A stretch of DNA of 5,787 nt. It comes from Alphaproteobacteria bacterium. Its GTDB lineage: Bacteria; Pseudomonadota; Alphaproteobacteria; Reyranellales; Reyranellaceae. Under the pieces are notes generated by a model that worked only from the letters and a program-made list of their open reading frames with translations, made no database searches and was not told the origin of the DNA. Location: contig JABCYT010000260.1 in NCBI GenBank assembly GCA_013290035.1, forward strand, positions 1-5,787, given 5' to 3'. Shown piece by piece: positions 1 to 4,822 of this stretch; the stretch's first letter is position 1, and each line of letters starts with the position of its first letter. Made by a program: the position numbers and the translations under genes.

Positions 1-451
1 TCGGCTTTGGCTTGATCGGGGCCGGTGGGCTGTCCGCCGTCGGTGCCACCTCCATTGCCGCCGGCTCGACGGTGGCCGTGGGCGTGGGCGACGATGAGGC
101 CAACGCAGAGTCGGGCGGAGCGGCCGCCGGCTCCGGCCGCGCCGCAGCGCTTGGCAACGGCGGAACGGGCCGCGTGTCGAGCGTCGAGACAAAGTAGGCC
201 AGGGCTGCGCCCACGGTCAGCGCCAGGACGACACTCAGTCCGGCGATCAGCCGGCGCTCACGCGCCTGGTCGTAGGCCTGCAACGCGGCGCGCCGCGCCG
301 CCGCGGCAGAAGCTGGATCGACCGCCCGTTGCCGGGCCACCCGCTCGCCAAGCTGGCGCGACAGCGCGTCCATCGACGGCTCGGCGCCGCTTGCGCCGGC
401 CGGCTGCGCCTTGCCCGCTGCGGGATCTGTCGCCGTGCGATCGCCAATCAT
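1..451 (-). CDS. Single-pass membrane protein with Pro/Ala-rich outer segment, 3' end beyond the window
   Basis: On the minus strand an uninterrupted frame runs from an ATG at 451 to the left edge, giving 150 residues with no stop; the C-terminus lies outside. A GGAG ribosome binding site at 458-461 sits 6 bases before the ATG. Residues 1-26 are Ala/Gly/Pro-rich. Residues 27-67 are charged and helix-prone, rich in Arg, Ala and Gln, and end in RERR. Residues 68-88 (LIAGLSVVLALTVGAALAYFV) form one clear membrane segment. Residues 94-150 are a low-complexity Pro/Ala/Thr/Ser stretch ending in PIKPKP. The Arg cluster just before the membrane segment predicts N-inside, C-outside topology, so the Pro-rich part would be a periplasmic linker to an unseen C-terminal domain. 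TonB-like, SPOR or other peptidoglycan-binding anchors share this layout, but nothing here identifies a family. Reality as a gene is supported by the start site, the membrane segment and the long open frame; function is unknown. Confidence 0.8.
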   Translation of the reverse strand, partial: MIGDRTATDPAAGKAQPAGASGAEPSMDALSRQLGERVARQRAVDPASAAAARRAALQAYDQARERRLIAGLSVVLALTVGAALAYFVSTLDTRPVPPLPSAAARPEPAAAPPDSALASSSPTPTATVEPAAMEVAPTADSPPAPIKPKP

Positions 452-624
452 GACCCACTCCGTTGGTTTGGCGGGAGTGTCCGCCGAGAATCGAGAATAG
501 CGCGGCAACAGAGGCACGGCGTGACCAATGCGCGACCACTCAGGGTGCGGCAAAAATTTGTCGCTGTCCGTGTATCCAGGCACGGCTCCGCGGCGTTTAT
601 GCGCCGTAACCAGAGGAGTGTTTG
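452..624. promoter_or_regulatory. Divergent intergenic region
   Basis: These 173 bases separate two divergently read genes and should carry both promoters. I see no convincing sigma70-type -35/-10 pair on either strand. Visible elements are an inverted repeat GGCGG/CCGCC (470-474 and 481-485, 6-base loop) in the leader of the minus-strand gene, a perfect tandem CGAGAAT repeat (485-498), and an AT-rich imperfect palindrome at 548-563 (CGGCAAAAATTTGTCG) that stands out from the GC-rich background. Any of these could be an operator; none matches a motif I can name. Confidence 0.4.
613..618 (+). promoter_or_regulatory. Ribosome binding site deciding the start at 625
   Basis: GAGGAG lies 6 bases before the ATG at 625 and only 3 bases before the in-frame TTG at 622. 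The spacing favours ATG 625 as the start, so the product begins MTYLEL. Confidence 0.7.
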
Positions 625-1014
625 ATGACTTATCTGGAACTCGCCCCGGCCATTACCGCGCTTCGCTCCCGACCCGAGGAGTTCGAATTCTCGAACGACA
701 CCCTTCATCACGTGAGAAGCAGGCACAGGTTCCACTTCGTCAGCGCGGACGACGTGCAGATCCATGCCGACTGCGACTGCTCCTTCCTTCGGGCTTCGCG
801 GGAGCAGACCAAGGTCTTTCATGCGGCCTATCGGGAATGGTACGTATCCTATTGGCGGCCTTTGGAAATAAACCGTGAGTTTGCCTCGCATTTTGCGCCA
901 CCTTCGCTGTGGCGGCGGCTGGCTATCCGGTTGCTGAGGCGCCTGCTGTCCTGGCCGCAGCCGGGCAGGCAGCCCGCCCTGCAAACGGCTCTGCCGCTGC
1001 AGCCGGTCGGCTGA
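625..1014 (+). CDS. Conserved-looking hypothetical protein, 129 aa, His/Cys-rich N-terminal half
   Basis: The frame runs from ATG 625 to TGA at 1012-1014, with GAGGAG at ideal spacing. The product looks soluble, with no signal peptide or membrane helix. Residues 1-60 carry His28-His29, His34, His37, His47 and a Cys50-Asp-Cys52 motif, which could in principle bind a metal. Residues 65-86 are aromatic and charged (YREWYVSYWRPL at 69-80). Residues 94-110 form a basic amphipathic stretch, LWRRLAIRLLRRLLSW, that could contact a membrane or nucleic acid. The last 20 residues are Pro/Gln-rich and probably disordered. I cannot assign a family or reaction. It is probably real because of the strong ribosome binding site and a non-random composition (five Trp, ordered motifs), unlike the Arg/Pro-rich antisense frames. 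It appears monocistronic, between a divergent and a convergent neighbour. Confidence 0.75.
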   Translation: MTYLELAPAITALRSRPEEFEFSNDTLHHVRSRHRFHFVSADDVQIHADCDCSFLRASREQTKVFHAAYREWYVSYWRPLEINREFASHFAPPSLWRRLAIRLLRRLLSWPQPGRQPALQTALPLQPVG

Positions 1015-1066
1015 CCGACCGCTGGACGTCGGGCCGGCTCAGCCGGCCGGGCGCGAAGCGTCCAGG
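1004..1066. terminator. Structured spacer between convergent genes, possible bidirectional terminator
   Basis: Three inverted repeats lie in about 60 bases. The first is CGGTCGG-CTGA-CCGACCG (1004-1021), a perfect 7-bp stem whose 4-base loop contains the TGA stop of the upstream gene. The second is GGCCGGCT-C-AGCCGGCC (1032-1048), an 8-bp perfect dyad. The third is CTGGACG (1022-1028) with CGTCCAG (1059-1065), which encloses the second. There is no U-tract on either strand, so a classical intrinsic terminator is not shown. Position between two converging genes favours a transcription stop or 3'-end protection role. Confidence 0.5.
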
Positions 1067-1071
1067 GCGTT

Positions 1072-1302
1072 CTAGGCCGCTCGTTTGAGAGGCGCCATCG
1101 GGCCCTCGCCGTGCGGCGTGCTCTCCACGATTCGGGCGACAAAACCCCAGTCGCGCAGAAACTCGATCGCGATCAGGGCGTCCTCGCGCTCGATCTGGCG
1201 GATCCGCAAGCCGCTGACCACGCTGCGGGAAACTTTGAGCCCCAACGCCTCGGCGGCGGTCTGGGCATTGGCCGGAAGGGCAACGTCGACGAGATCGTTC
1301 AT
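1072..1302 (-). CDS. Small hypothetical protein, 76 aa
   Basis: The start chosen is ATG at 1302, with AGGAG at 1309-1313 spaced 6 bases away; the stop is TAG at 1072-1074. The frame stays open upstream to about 1500, but that extension is Arg/His-rich, lacks protein-like features and has no need to be coding. The 76-residue product is acidic to neutral in its first two thirds: an N-terminal segment (MNDLVDVALPANAQTAAEAL), then LKVSRSVVSGLRIRQIEREDAL, then a hydrophobic/aromatic segment with IAIEFLRDWGFVARIV at about 48-63, and a basic tail ending LKRAA. No signal peptide or membrane segment is seen, and I do not recognise the family. The size and alternating hydrophobic pattern would suit a small alpha/beta domain. 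It converges with the 129-residue gene and diverges from the Tim44-like gene, so it is probably transcribed alone. Confidence 0.65.
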   Translation of the reverse strand: MNDLVDVALPANAQTAAEALGLKVSRSVVSGLRIRQIEREDALIAIEFLRDWGFVARIVESTPHGEGPMAPLKRAA

Positions 1303-1357
1303 GGAGATCTCCTGCACCCACTTTCTTGCTGTGCGGTGCGCCATATGTCGGCAGAAT

Positions 1358-1376
1358 CGCATAGGAATTCCATGCG
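1358..1376. promoter_or_regulatory. Near-perfect inverted repeat, possible operator
   Basis: The sequence is CGCAT-A-GGAA/TTCC-ATGCG: two 9-base arms that are exact reverse complements, centred on GGAATTCC and interrupted by one unpaired A at 1363. It lies 56 bases upstream of the start of the 76-residue gene and about 170 upstream of the Tim44-like start. A dyad in a divergent promoter region fits a dimeric regulator site, or a 7-bp RNA hairpin with an AATT loop in the minus-strand leader. The regulator is unknown, and the single-base asymmetry weakens the operator reading. Confidence 0.4.
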
Positions 1377-1479
1377 GCTCGGAAGCTGTTTGCCTCAAAT
1401 GGCCGTAGGAACGCGCGAATCGGGTGCTTCTGATCCGTCTCGTTCTGCCCGGCAGGGCGCAAAAATTGCCGCCAAAGCC

Positions 1480-1507
1480 TTGTTTAGCGAGCCCATGCAC
1501 CTAACAT
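1480..1507 (+). promoter_or_regulatory. Possible promoter of the Tim44-like gene
   Basis: TTGTTT (1480-1485) and TAACAT (1502-1507) are separated by 16 bases and resemble a weak sigma70-type promoter: three of six consensus matches at -35 and four of six at -10. Transcription would start near 1513, giving a leader of about 30 bases before the GTG at 1545 and excluding the ATG at 1506 as a start. The match is modest. Confidence 0.25.
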
Positions 1508-1544
1508 GACGGGCGTTGGCTGGGTCCGACAGGGGTGCTTGCGC

Positions 1545-2483
1545 GTGAAGACTATTCGTTGGCTTGCGGTGATCGCCGCCATGATCATCGTTGCGCCGTC
1601 GCTGGCCGACGCCCGTGCCGGCGCGGGCTCGAGTGGCGGCAGTCGCGGCAGCAGGACCTACCAGGCGCCGCCGCCGACCCAGACCGCGCCCACCGCGCAA
1701 CCCGTCGAACGAAGCGCGACGCCGCAGCAGCCGGCGCCCAACCCTGCAACCGCCGCGGCGCAATCCGGCGGATTCATGGCGCGCCACCCCTTCATGTCCG
1801 GCCTGATGGGCGGCCTCCTCGGTGCCGGCTTGTTCGGCATGATGTTTGGCAGCGGTTTTGGCGGCGGCGCAGGCATCCTTGGATTGCTCTTGCAGGTTCT
1901 GCTGATTGGCGGCGTGGCCTACCTTGCCGTTCGGCTGTTCCGCGGCTGGAGCGCCGCGCGGGTCCGGCCGGCGACCCCGGCCTACGCTTACGCGGCCGCG
2001 CCGGGCAGGACCGACGCGCCGATGGCGCGGCCTATGGCGCTCTCCGGCGGGCCTCTTCTGGTGGGCGGCGCGTCGGCACAGCTCGCCATCACCACGGAGG
2101 ACTACACGACCTTCGAGACCCTCCTGAGCGACATCCAGACCGCCTACGGCAACGGCGACCTCGCCCGGCTGCGCGGCCTCGTGACGCCGGAGATGCTCGG
2201 CTATTTCTCGGACCAACTCTCTGGCAACTCCAGCCGCGGCCTCGAGAACAAGGTCGAGGCGGTGAAGCTCGAGCAAGGTGACCTGTCGGAGGCGTGGAGC
2301 GAAGCCGGTCTCGACTACGCGACGGTCGCCATGCGCTTCAGCATGATCGACGTGACCCGCAGGATTGCCGACGGCCGCATCGTCGACGGCAGTGACCATG
2401 AGCGGACCGAGGCGAGGGAGGTCTGGACCTTCCTGCGCAGCCGCGGCGGTCAGTGGATCTTGTCGGCCATCCAGCAAGCTTAG
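1545..2483 (+). CDS. Tim44-like domain protein, exported and membrane-anchored
   Basis: The product is 312 residues from GTG 1545; an in-frame ATG at 1506 and TTG at 1539 are alternatives. GTG is preferred because it gives a textbook signal sequence (MKTIRWLAVIAAMIIVAPSLADARA, 1-25, cleavage after ADARA) and AGGGG at 1531-1535 lies 9 bases before it. Residues 26-38 carry the GSSGGSRGSRT segment typical of bacterial Tim44-like proteins, followed by a Pro/Gln/Thr-rich linker (40-75). Residues 84-110 are Gly/Met-rich and hydrophobic, and 111-133 form a clear membrane helix ending in VRLFRGW. Residues 187-312 match the Tim44-like domain (NTF2-like fold): YTTFETLLSDIQTAYGNGD, then GLVTPEMLGYF, ending WTFLRSRGGQWILSAIQQA. 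In mitochondria Tim44 tethers Hsp70 to the import channel; bacterial relatives lack that partner role and their function is poorly known, probably in the envelope. Family call is confident, role is not. Confidence 0.88.
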   Translation: MKTIRWLAVIAAMIIVAPSLADARAGAGSSGGSRGSRTYQAPPPTQTAPTAQPVERSATPQQPAPNPATAAAQSGGFMARHPFMSGLMGGLLGAGLFGMMFGSGFGGGAGILGLLLQVLLIGGVAYLAVRLFRGWSAARVRPATPAYAYAAAPGRTDAPMARPMALSGGPLLVGGASAQLAITTEDYTTFETLLSDIQTAYGNGDLARLRGLVTPEMLGYFSDQLSGNSSRGLENKVEAVKLEQGDLSEAWSEAGLDYATVAMRFSMIDVTRRIADGRIVDGSDHERTEAREVWTFLRSRGGQWILSAIQQA

Positions 2484-2621
2484 CACCGACGTCATCCGCC
2501 CTCGAAGTGGTCAATTCGGAACAGTCTCGGACGAAATGCCAGCTTAGGCTGGGCAAAGGCCGGCGCCTGAGCCGCGTCCGATGCGAGCAGAGGATGGGCC
2601 GCATCGCCGCGAGGACCAGGA
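2484..2621. other. Intergenic spacer with a weak hairpin
   Basis: The only structure seen is an imperfect stem at 2537-2555 (CCAGC-TTAG-GCTGG core, or TGCCAGC paired to GCTGGGCA with a one-base bulge), 53 bases after the Tim44-like stop. It has no U-tract, so a terminator is only possible. I see no convincing promoter for the downstream glycosyltransferase gene. Confidence 0.3.
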
Positions 2622-3500
2622 ATGTTCACTGAAGTTCGCCATGCCATTCTGCCGCTGGCTCTGCGTCGTCTGCATTACAAGGACGATCTGGAGCGCACCT
2701 GTGTCTTGATCGAGTCGCTGGGCCGGCACTGGCGGGATCGCCGGCCGTTCGATCTGCTGATCGTGGCGCCGACACCCGACGCTGACCTCGTTCGGGCCAG
2801 CCTGCCGAAGCTGGCGCGCGTGAACGTCACGGTGCGTCCCGAAAGCGACTTCTTCTCGCCCTTCAGTCGTTTCTTCATGCTGACCGGCTGGTTTCGTCAG
2901 CAGATCGTCAAGCTCCACGTGCCGGCCAGGCTTGGATTCGGCGGCTACCTCACGCTCGATTCCGACGTGGCCTGTGTCGGCGACTTCGACGCCACGACTT
3001 TCGTGCACGAGGGCAGGGCACTGTCCCGCTGGGAGCCCAAGTGCCATCACGATTGGTGGCGGCGCGCCGCCAGTCTGGTCGGGGTCGCCTATGACGCCGG
3101 CGCCCACGGCCTGTCGGTTACACCCAACATTCTCCATGGCGACCTGGCCGCCCAGGCGTTGGCGCATTTTCATCACAGGCTGCTCGACCCCGTGACGACG
3201 CTGGGCTTCGAGGTGATCCGGCGGCTGGGCACGATTCCGTGGACGGAATATTCGCTGTACACCAGCGTCGCCGAGCTCAACCGCAACCTGTTCGACTATC
3301 ACGTCCATTGGGATCCCTGCTATTTCTCGGACACCCAGCTTGTCTCGGAGCAGGCCTGTGTCTGGGAAGCCGGCGATTTCGAGCGGCTGGTCAGGCTGCC
3401 CAAGGGCCGCGATCCCGGCGGCAAGTTCATCATCGTGCAAAGCCACGCGCGCATCCCCGTCGAGCAGGTGCGGGAGTATTGCTTTGGCTTTGCCACCTGA
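2622..3500 (+). CDS. DUF6492-like putative glycosyltransferase
   Basis: The product is 292 residues from ATG 2622; GAGGA at 2611-2615 lies 6 bases upstream. It looks cytosolic, with no signal peptide or membrane helix. The N-terminal part (about 5-75) has a Rossmann-like pattern with strand FDLLIVAPT at 43-51. Residues 89-98 (GWFRQQIVKL) are followed by GYLTLDSDVACVGDFD at 108-123. Its D113-S-D115 is a DXD-type motif that in GT-A enzymes binds a divalent metal and the nucleotide sugar. Further family-like blocks are GLSVTPNILHG (163-173) and WTEYSLYTS (207-215), the latter a plausible acceptor-side or catalytic block. The overall pattern recalls the DUF6492 group of putative glycosyltransferases, whose substrates are unknown to me. 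No sugar-nucleotide or polysaccharide genes are nearby, so donor and acceptor cannot be inferred. Another GT-A family with the same DXD layout is the main alternative. Confidence 0.82.
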   Translation: MFTEVRHAILPLALRRLHYKDDLERTCVLIESLGRHWRDRRPFDLLIVAPTPDADLVRASLPKLARVNVTVRPESDFFSPFSRFFMLTGWFRQQIVKLHVPARLGFGGYLTLDSDVACVGDFDATTFVHEGRALSRWEPKCHHDWWRRAASLVGVAYDAGAHGLSVTPNILHGDLAAQALAHFHHRLLDPVTTLGFEVIRRLGTIPWTEYSLYTSVAELNRNLFDYHVHWDPCYFSDTQLVSEQACVWEAGDFERLVRLPKGRDPGGKFIIVQSHARIPVEQVREYCFGFAT

Positions 3501-3624
3501 ACGGCTGGCGCACGAACCGACGGTCGTCGATGCAGCGTCCGGCCACGTTGCCGCAAATCGAACATCGCAATCGGCGATCCTTGCGGTGGACGGAACTTCG
3601 GCACAGCAGAGGCGGCAGCGTAAA
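3501..3624. other. Intergenic spacer between glycosyltransferase and protease genes
   Basis: These 124 bases have weak inverted repeats only: CGACG-GT-CGTCG (3518-3529, loop too tight unless partly opened) and CGCAA (3566-3570) with TTGCG (3581-3585) around a 10-base loop. An open frame crosses it in phase with the protease gene but has no strong start. No promoter is recognisable. Confidence 0.3.
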
Positions 3625-4317
3625 ATGGATCAGCAGTTGGTCACGGTGCTCTATACCGCCTCGACCTGGGTTGTGCCGGTCGTCCTGGCAATCACCCTCC
3701 ACGAGGCGGCGCACGGCTTTGTCGCGCACTGGTTCGGCGACGACACCGCCTGGCGCCTGGGCCGGGTCAGCCTCAATCCCCTGAAGCACGTCGATCCGTT
3801 CGGTACGATCGTGCTGCCGGCCATGCTCTTGCTGCTGCGGACGCCCTTCCTTTTTGGTTATGCCAAGCCGGTTCCGGTGAACTTCGGTGCGCTGCATCGT
3901 CCGCGCCGCGACATGGTGTGGGTGGCGGCGGCCGGGCCGGCCACGAACCTTGTGCTGGCGATGGCGGCCGCTCTGATGGTCCACCTTGTCGGCCTTCTGC
4001 CGGCGGGTGCCCACGAATGGCTTCTGCAGAATCTCGAGAATGCCATCCTCATCAATGTCATGCTGGCCGTCTTCAACATGATCCCGTTGCCGCCCCTCGA
4101 TGGCGGCCGCGTTGCCGTGGGCTTGCTGCCGGCCAGCCTCGCCCTGCCGCTCGCCCGGTTGGAACGTCACGGCATGCTGATCCTCATCGGCCTGCTTTTC
4201 ATCCTGCCGATGCTGGGCGCGCAGCTCGGCTTGAATTTGAACATCCTGGGGGTGTTGCTCGGGCGAGTGGTCGATGCCGTCATCGAGGTCATTCTACGGA
4301 TCGCCGGCGTCGCCTGA
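3625..4317 (+). CDS. Site-2 protease family (M50) membrane metalloprotease, compact form
   Basis: The start is ATG 3625, giving 230 residues; the frame is open back to 3340 but that extension overlaps the glycosyltransferase gene and is Arg/Ser-rich noise. The ribosome binding site is weak (GGCGG at 3611-3615). A first membrane helix (about 14-34) carries the zinc motif H26-E27-A-A-H30, where the His residues bind zinc and Glu activates water. G104-P-A-T-N108 is a conserved M50 turn. A later helix leads into FNMIPLPPLDGGRV (150-163), with D159 as the third zinc ligand. Two hydrophobic C-terminal segments follow (about 187-207 and 208-229). All catalytic residues are present, so it should cleave substrates within the inner membrane. 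There is no PDZ or CBS domain, which separates it from RseP and SpoIVFB types and fits the small YwhC-like S2P group. The substrate is unknown and no sigma/anti-sigma pair is nearby. Confidence 0.92.
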   Translation: MDQQLVTVLYTASTWVVPVVLAITLHEAAHGFVAHWFGDDTAWRLGRVSLNPLKHVDPFGTIVLPAMLLLLRTPFLFGYAKPVPVNFGALHRPRRDMVWVAAAGPATNLVLAMAAALMVHLVGLLPAGAHEWLLQNLENAILINVMLAVFNMIPLPPLDGGRVAVGLLPASLALPLARLERHGMLILIGLLFILPMLGAQLGLNLNILGVLLGRVVDAVIEVILRIAGVA

Positions 4318-4332
4318 GCGCCGGGGCGCGCC
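4318..4332. terminator. GC-rich dyad between convergent genes, possible terminator
   Basis: Only 24 bases separate the protease stop from the end of the opposing SnoaL-like gene. They contain GCGCC-GG-GGCGC (4318-4329), which overlaps the palindrome GGCGCGCC (4325-4332). No U-tract follows, so this is a weak call based mainly on position. Confidence 0.25.
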
Positions 4333-4341
4333 TCGCGCGTC

Positions 4342-4812
4342 TCAGACTCCGCCCGGCCGCTCGCCCGAATCGCCCACCGAGAAGTGGGCGTGGATCACGC
4401 GCCACTGCCCGTTCTCCTTGTGGAACACCATGGTCGAGCGGCTGACGAAGTCCTGGCCCTGGTAATGGATGTCGCGCGGCGGCGCGGCCACGGTGCCGAC
4501 CCAGTTACGCTGCGAGTGGCGGTGGCACCAGATCACGGCCATGTCCCCCGTGATCTCGCCGCCGACCTCGAACGGCGTCCAGTACGAGCCCTTCACGTTC
4601 TGGATGTAGAACGCCCACAGCCGGCGCCAATGATCGGCGCCCCGGTAGGTGTGGCCGTTGAGATTGAAGAACGTCGCATGCGGAGCCTCGCTCCACATGT
4701 GCTTTATGCCGGGCCAGTCGAACTTGCCGTTGGCGACCAGGTACTCTTCGTGCAGCTCGAGCAGCTTCTTGCGGTCGGCCTCGCTACCGCCGACGATCTT
4801 CGCGTCCGTCAT
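4342..4812 (-). CDS. SnoaL/NTF2-like domain protein
   Basis: The product is 156 residues from ATG 4812, with AGGG placed 6 bases upstream immediately after the stop of the preceding gene. There is no signal peptide, so it is cytosolic. The order of elements fits the SnoaL-like/DUF4440 group of the NTF2-like superfamily. An N-terminal helix (DRKKLLELHEEYLVANGKFDW, about 13-33) is followed by WSEAPHATFFNLNGHTYRG (40-58), a helix DHWRRLWAFYIQNV (60-73), then a curved sheet: VGGEITGDMAVIWCHRH (83-99), FVSRSTMVFHKENGQWRVIHAHFS near the end. The fold makes a cone-shaped pocket used by isomerases, cyclases, dehydratases or ligand binders. Trp, His and Asp residues line the likely pocket (D60, H61, H97, H99), but no catalytic assignment is safe. 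Its 10-base distance from the Bug-family gene makes co-transcription very likely and hints at a role in metabolising the solute that protein binds. Confidence 0.87.
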   Translation of the reverse strand: MTDAKIVGGSEADRKKLLELHEEYLVANGKFDWPGIKHMWSEAPHATFFNLNGHTYRGADHWRRLWAFYIQNVKGSYWTPFEVGGEITGDMAVIWCHRHSQRNWVGTVAAPPRDIHYQGQDFVSRSTMVFHKENGQWRVIHAHFSVGDSGERPGGV

Positions 4813-4818
4813 CTGAAA
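4813..4818 (-). other. Tight Bug/SnoaL-like junction
   Basis: The spacer between TGA (4825-4823) and ATG (4812) is just AGGGTTTCAG when read on the minus strand. The ribosome binding site of the second gene (AGGG, 4819-4822) abuts the stop of the first, leaving only these 6 bases before the ATG. The arrangement supports one transcript with coupled or closely following translation. Confidence 0.7.
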
Positions 4819-4822
4819 CCCT

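Larger units (their letters stand above)
1303..1544. promoter_or_regulatory. Divergent intergenic region upstream of the 76-aa gene and the Tim44-like gene
   Basis: This 242-base non-coding stretch should hold two divergent promoters. It contains the near-palindrome at 1358-1376 (listed separately). It also holds a small hairpin GCCC-GGCA-GGGC (1447-1458), an overlapping dyad GCAA-AAA-TTGC (1459-1469) at the most AT-rich point, and a possible promoter at 1480-1507. The frames crossing it read as Arg-rich noise, so I treat it as non-coding. Confidence 0.5.

Noticed and set aside
12..197. A 61-codon plus-strand frame rich in Gly, Ala and Val
   Set aside because: It lies opposite the Pro/Ala-rich coding region of the minus-strand membrane protein; the Gly/Ala bias is the complement of its Pro/Ala codons.
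1303..1312. Palindrome GGAGATCTCC next to the start of the 76-residue gene
   Set aside because: It has no loop and overlaps the ribosome binding site by coincidence of a GGAG-type sequence; no separate function can be supported.
1303..1500. N-terminal extension of the 76-residue gene to an ATG at 1500
   Set aside because: The added 66 residues are basic and featureless, while ATG 1302 has an ideally spaced AGGAG.
1395..2495. A 366-codon open frame antisense to the Tim44-like gene
   Set aside because: Its product is Arg/Ala/Gly-rich without domains, and it mirrors a gene with clear signal peptide and Tim44 domain; long antisense frames are expected at this GC content.
2544..3446. A 300-codon open frame antisense to the glycosyltransferase gene
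   Set aside because: No recognisable motif or ribosome binding site, whereas the opposite strand carries a DSD motif and a good start.
3340..3624. N-terminal extension of the protease frame by 95 codons
   Set aside because: It overlaps the glycosyltransferase gene, reads as Arg/Ser/Pro noise, and M50 proteins of this type begin shortly before the HEXXH helix.
3430..4170. A 246-codon antisense frame over the protease gene
   Set aside because: Composition is dominated by Arg, Gln and His, and the sense strand has the intact HEAAH and LDGG motifs.
1545..4812. Two NTF2-fold proteins (Tim44 domain and SnoaL-like) as a functional pair
   Set aside because: They are on opposite strands, in different compartments or topologies, and the fold is very common; shared fold alone does not link them.
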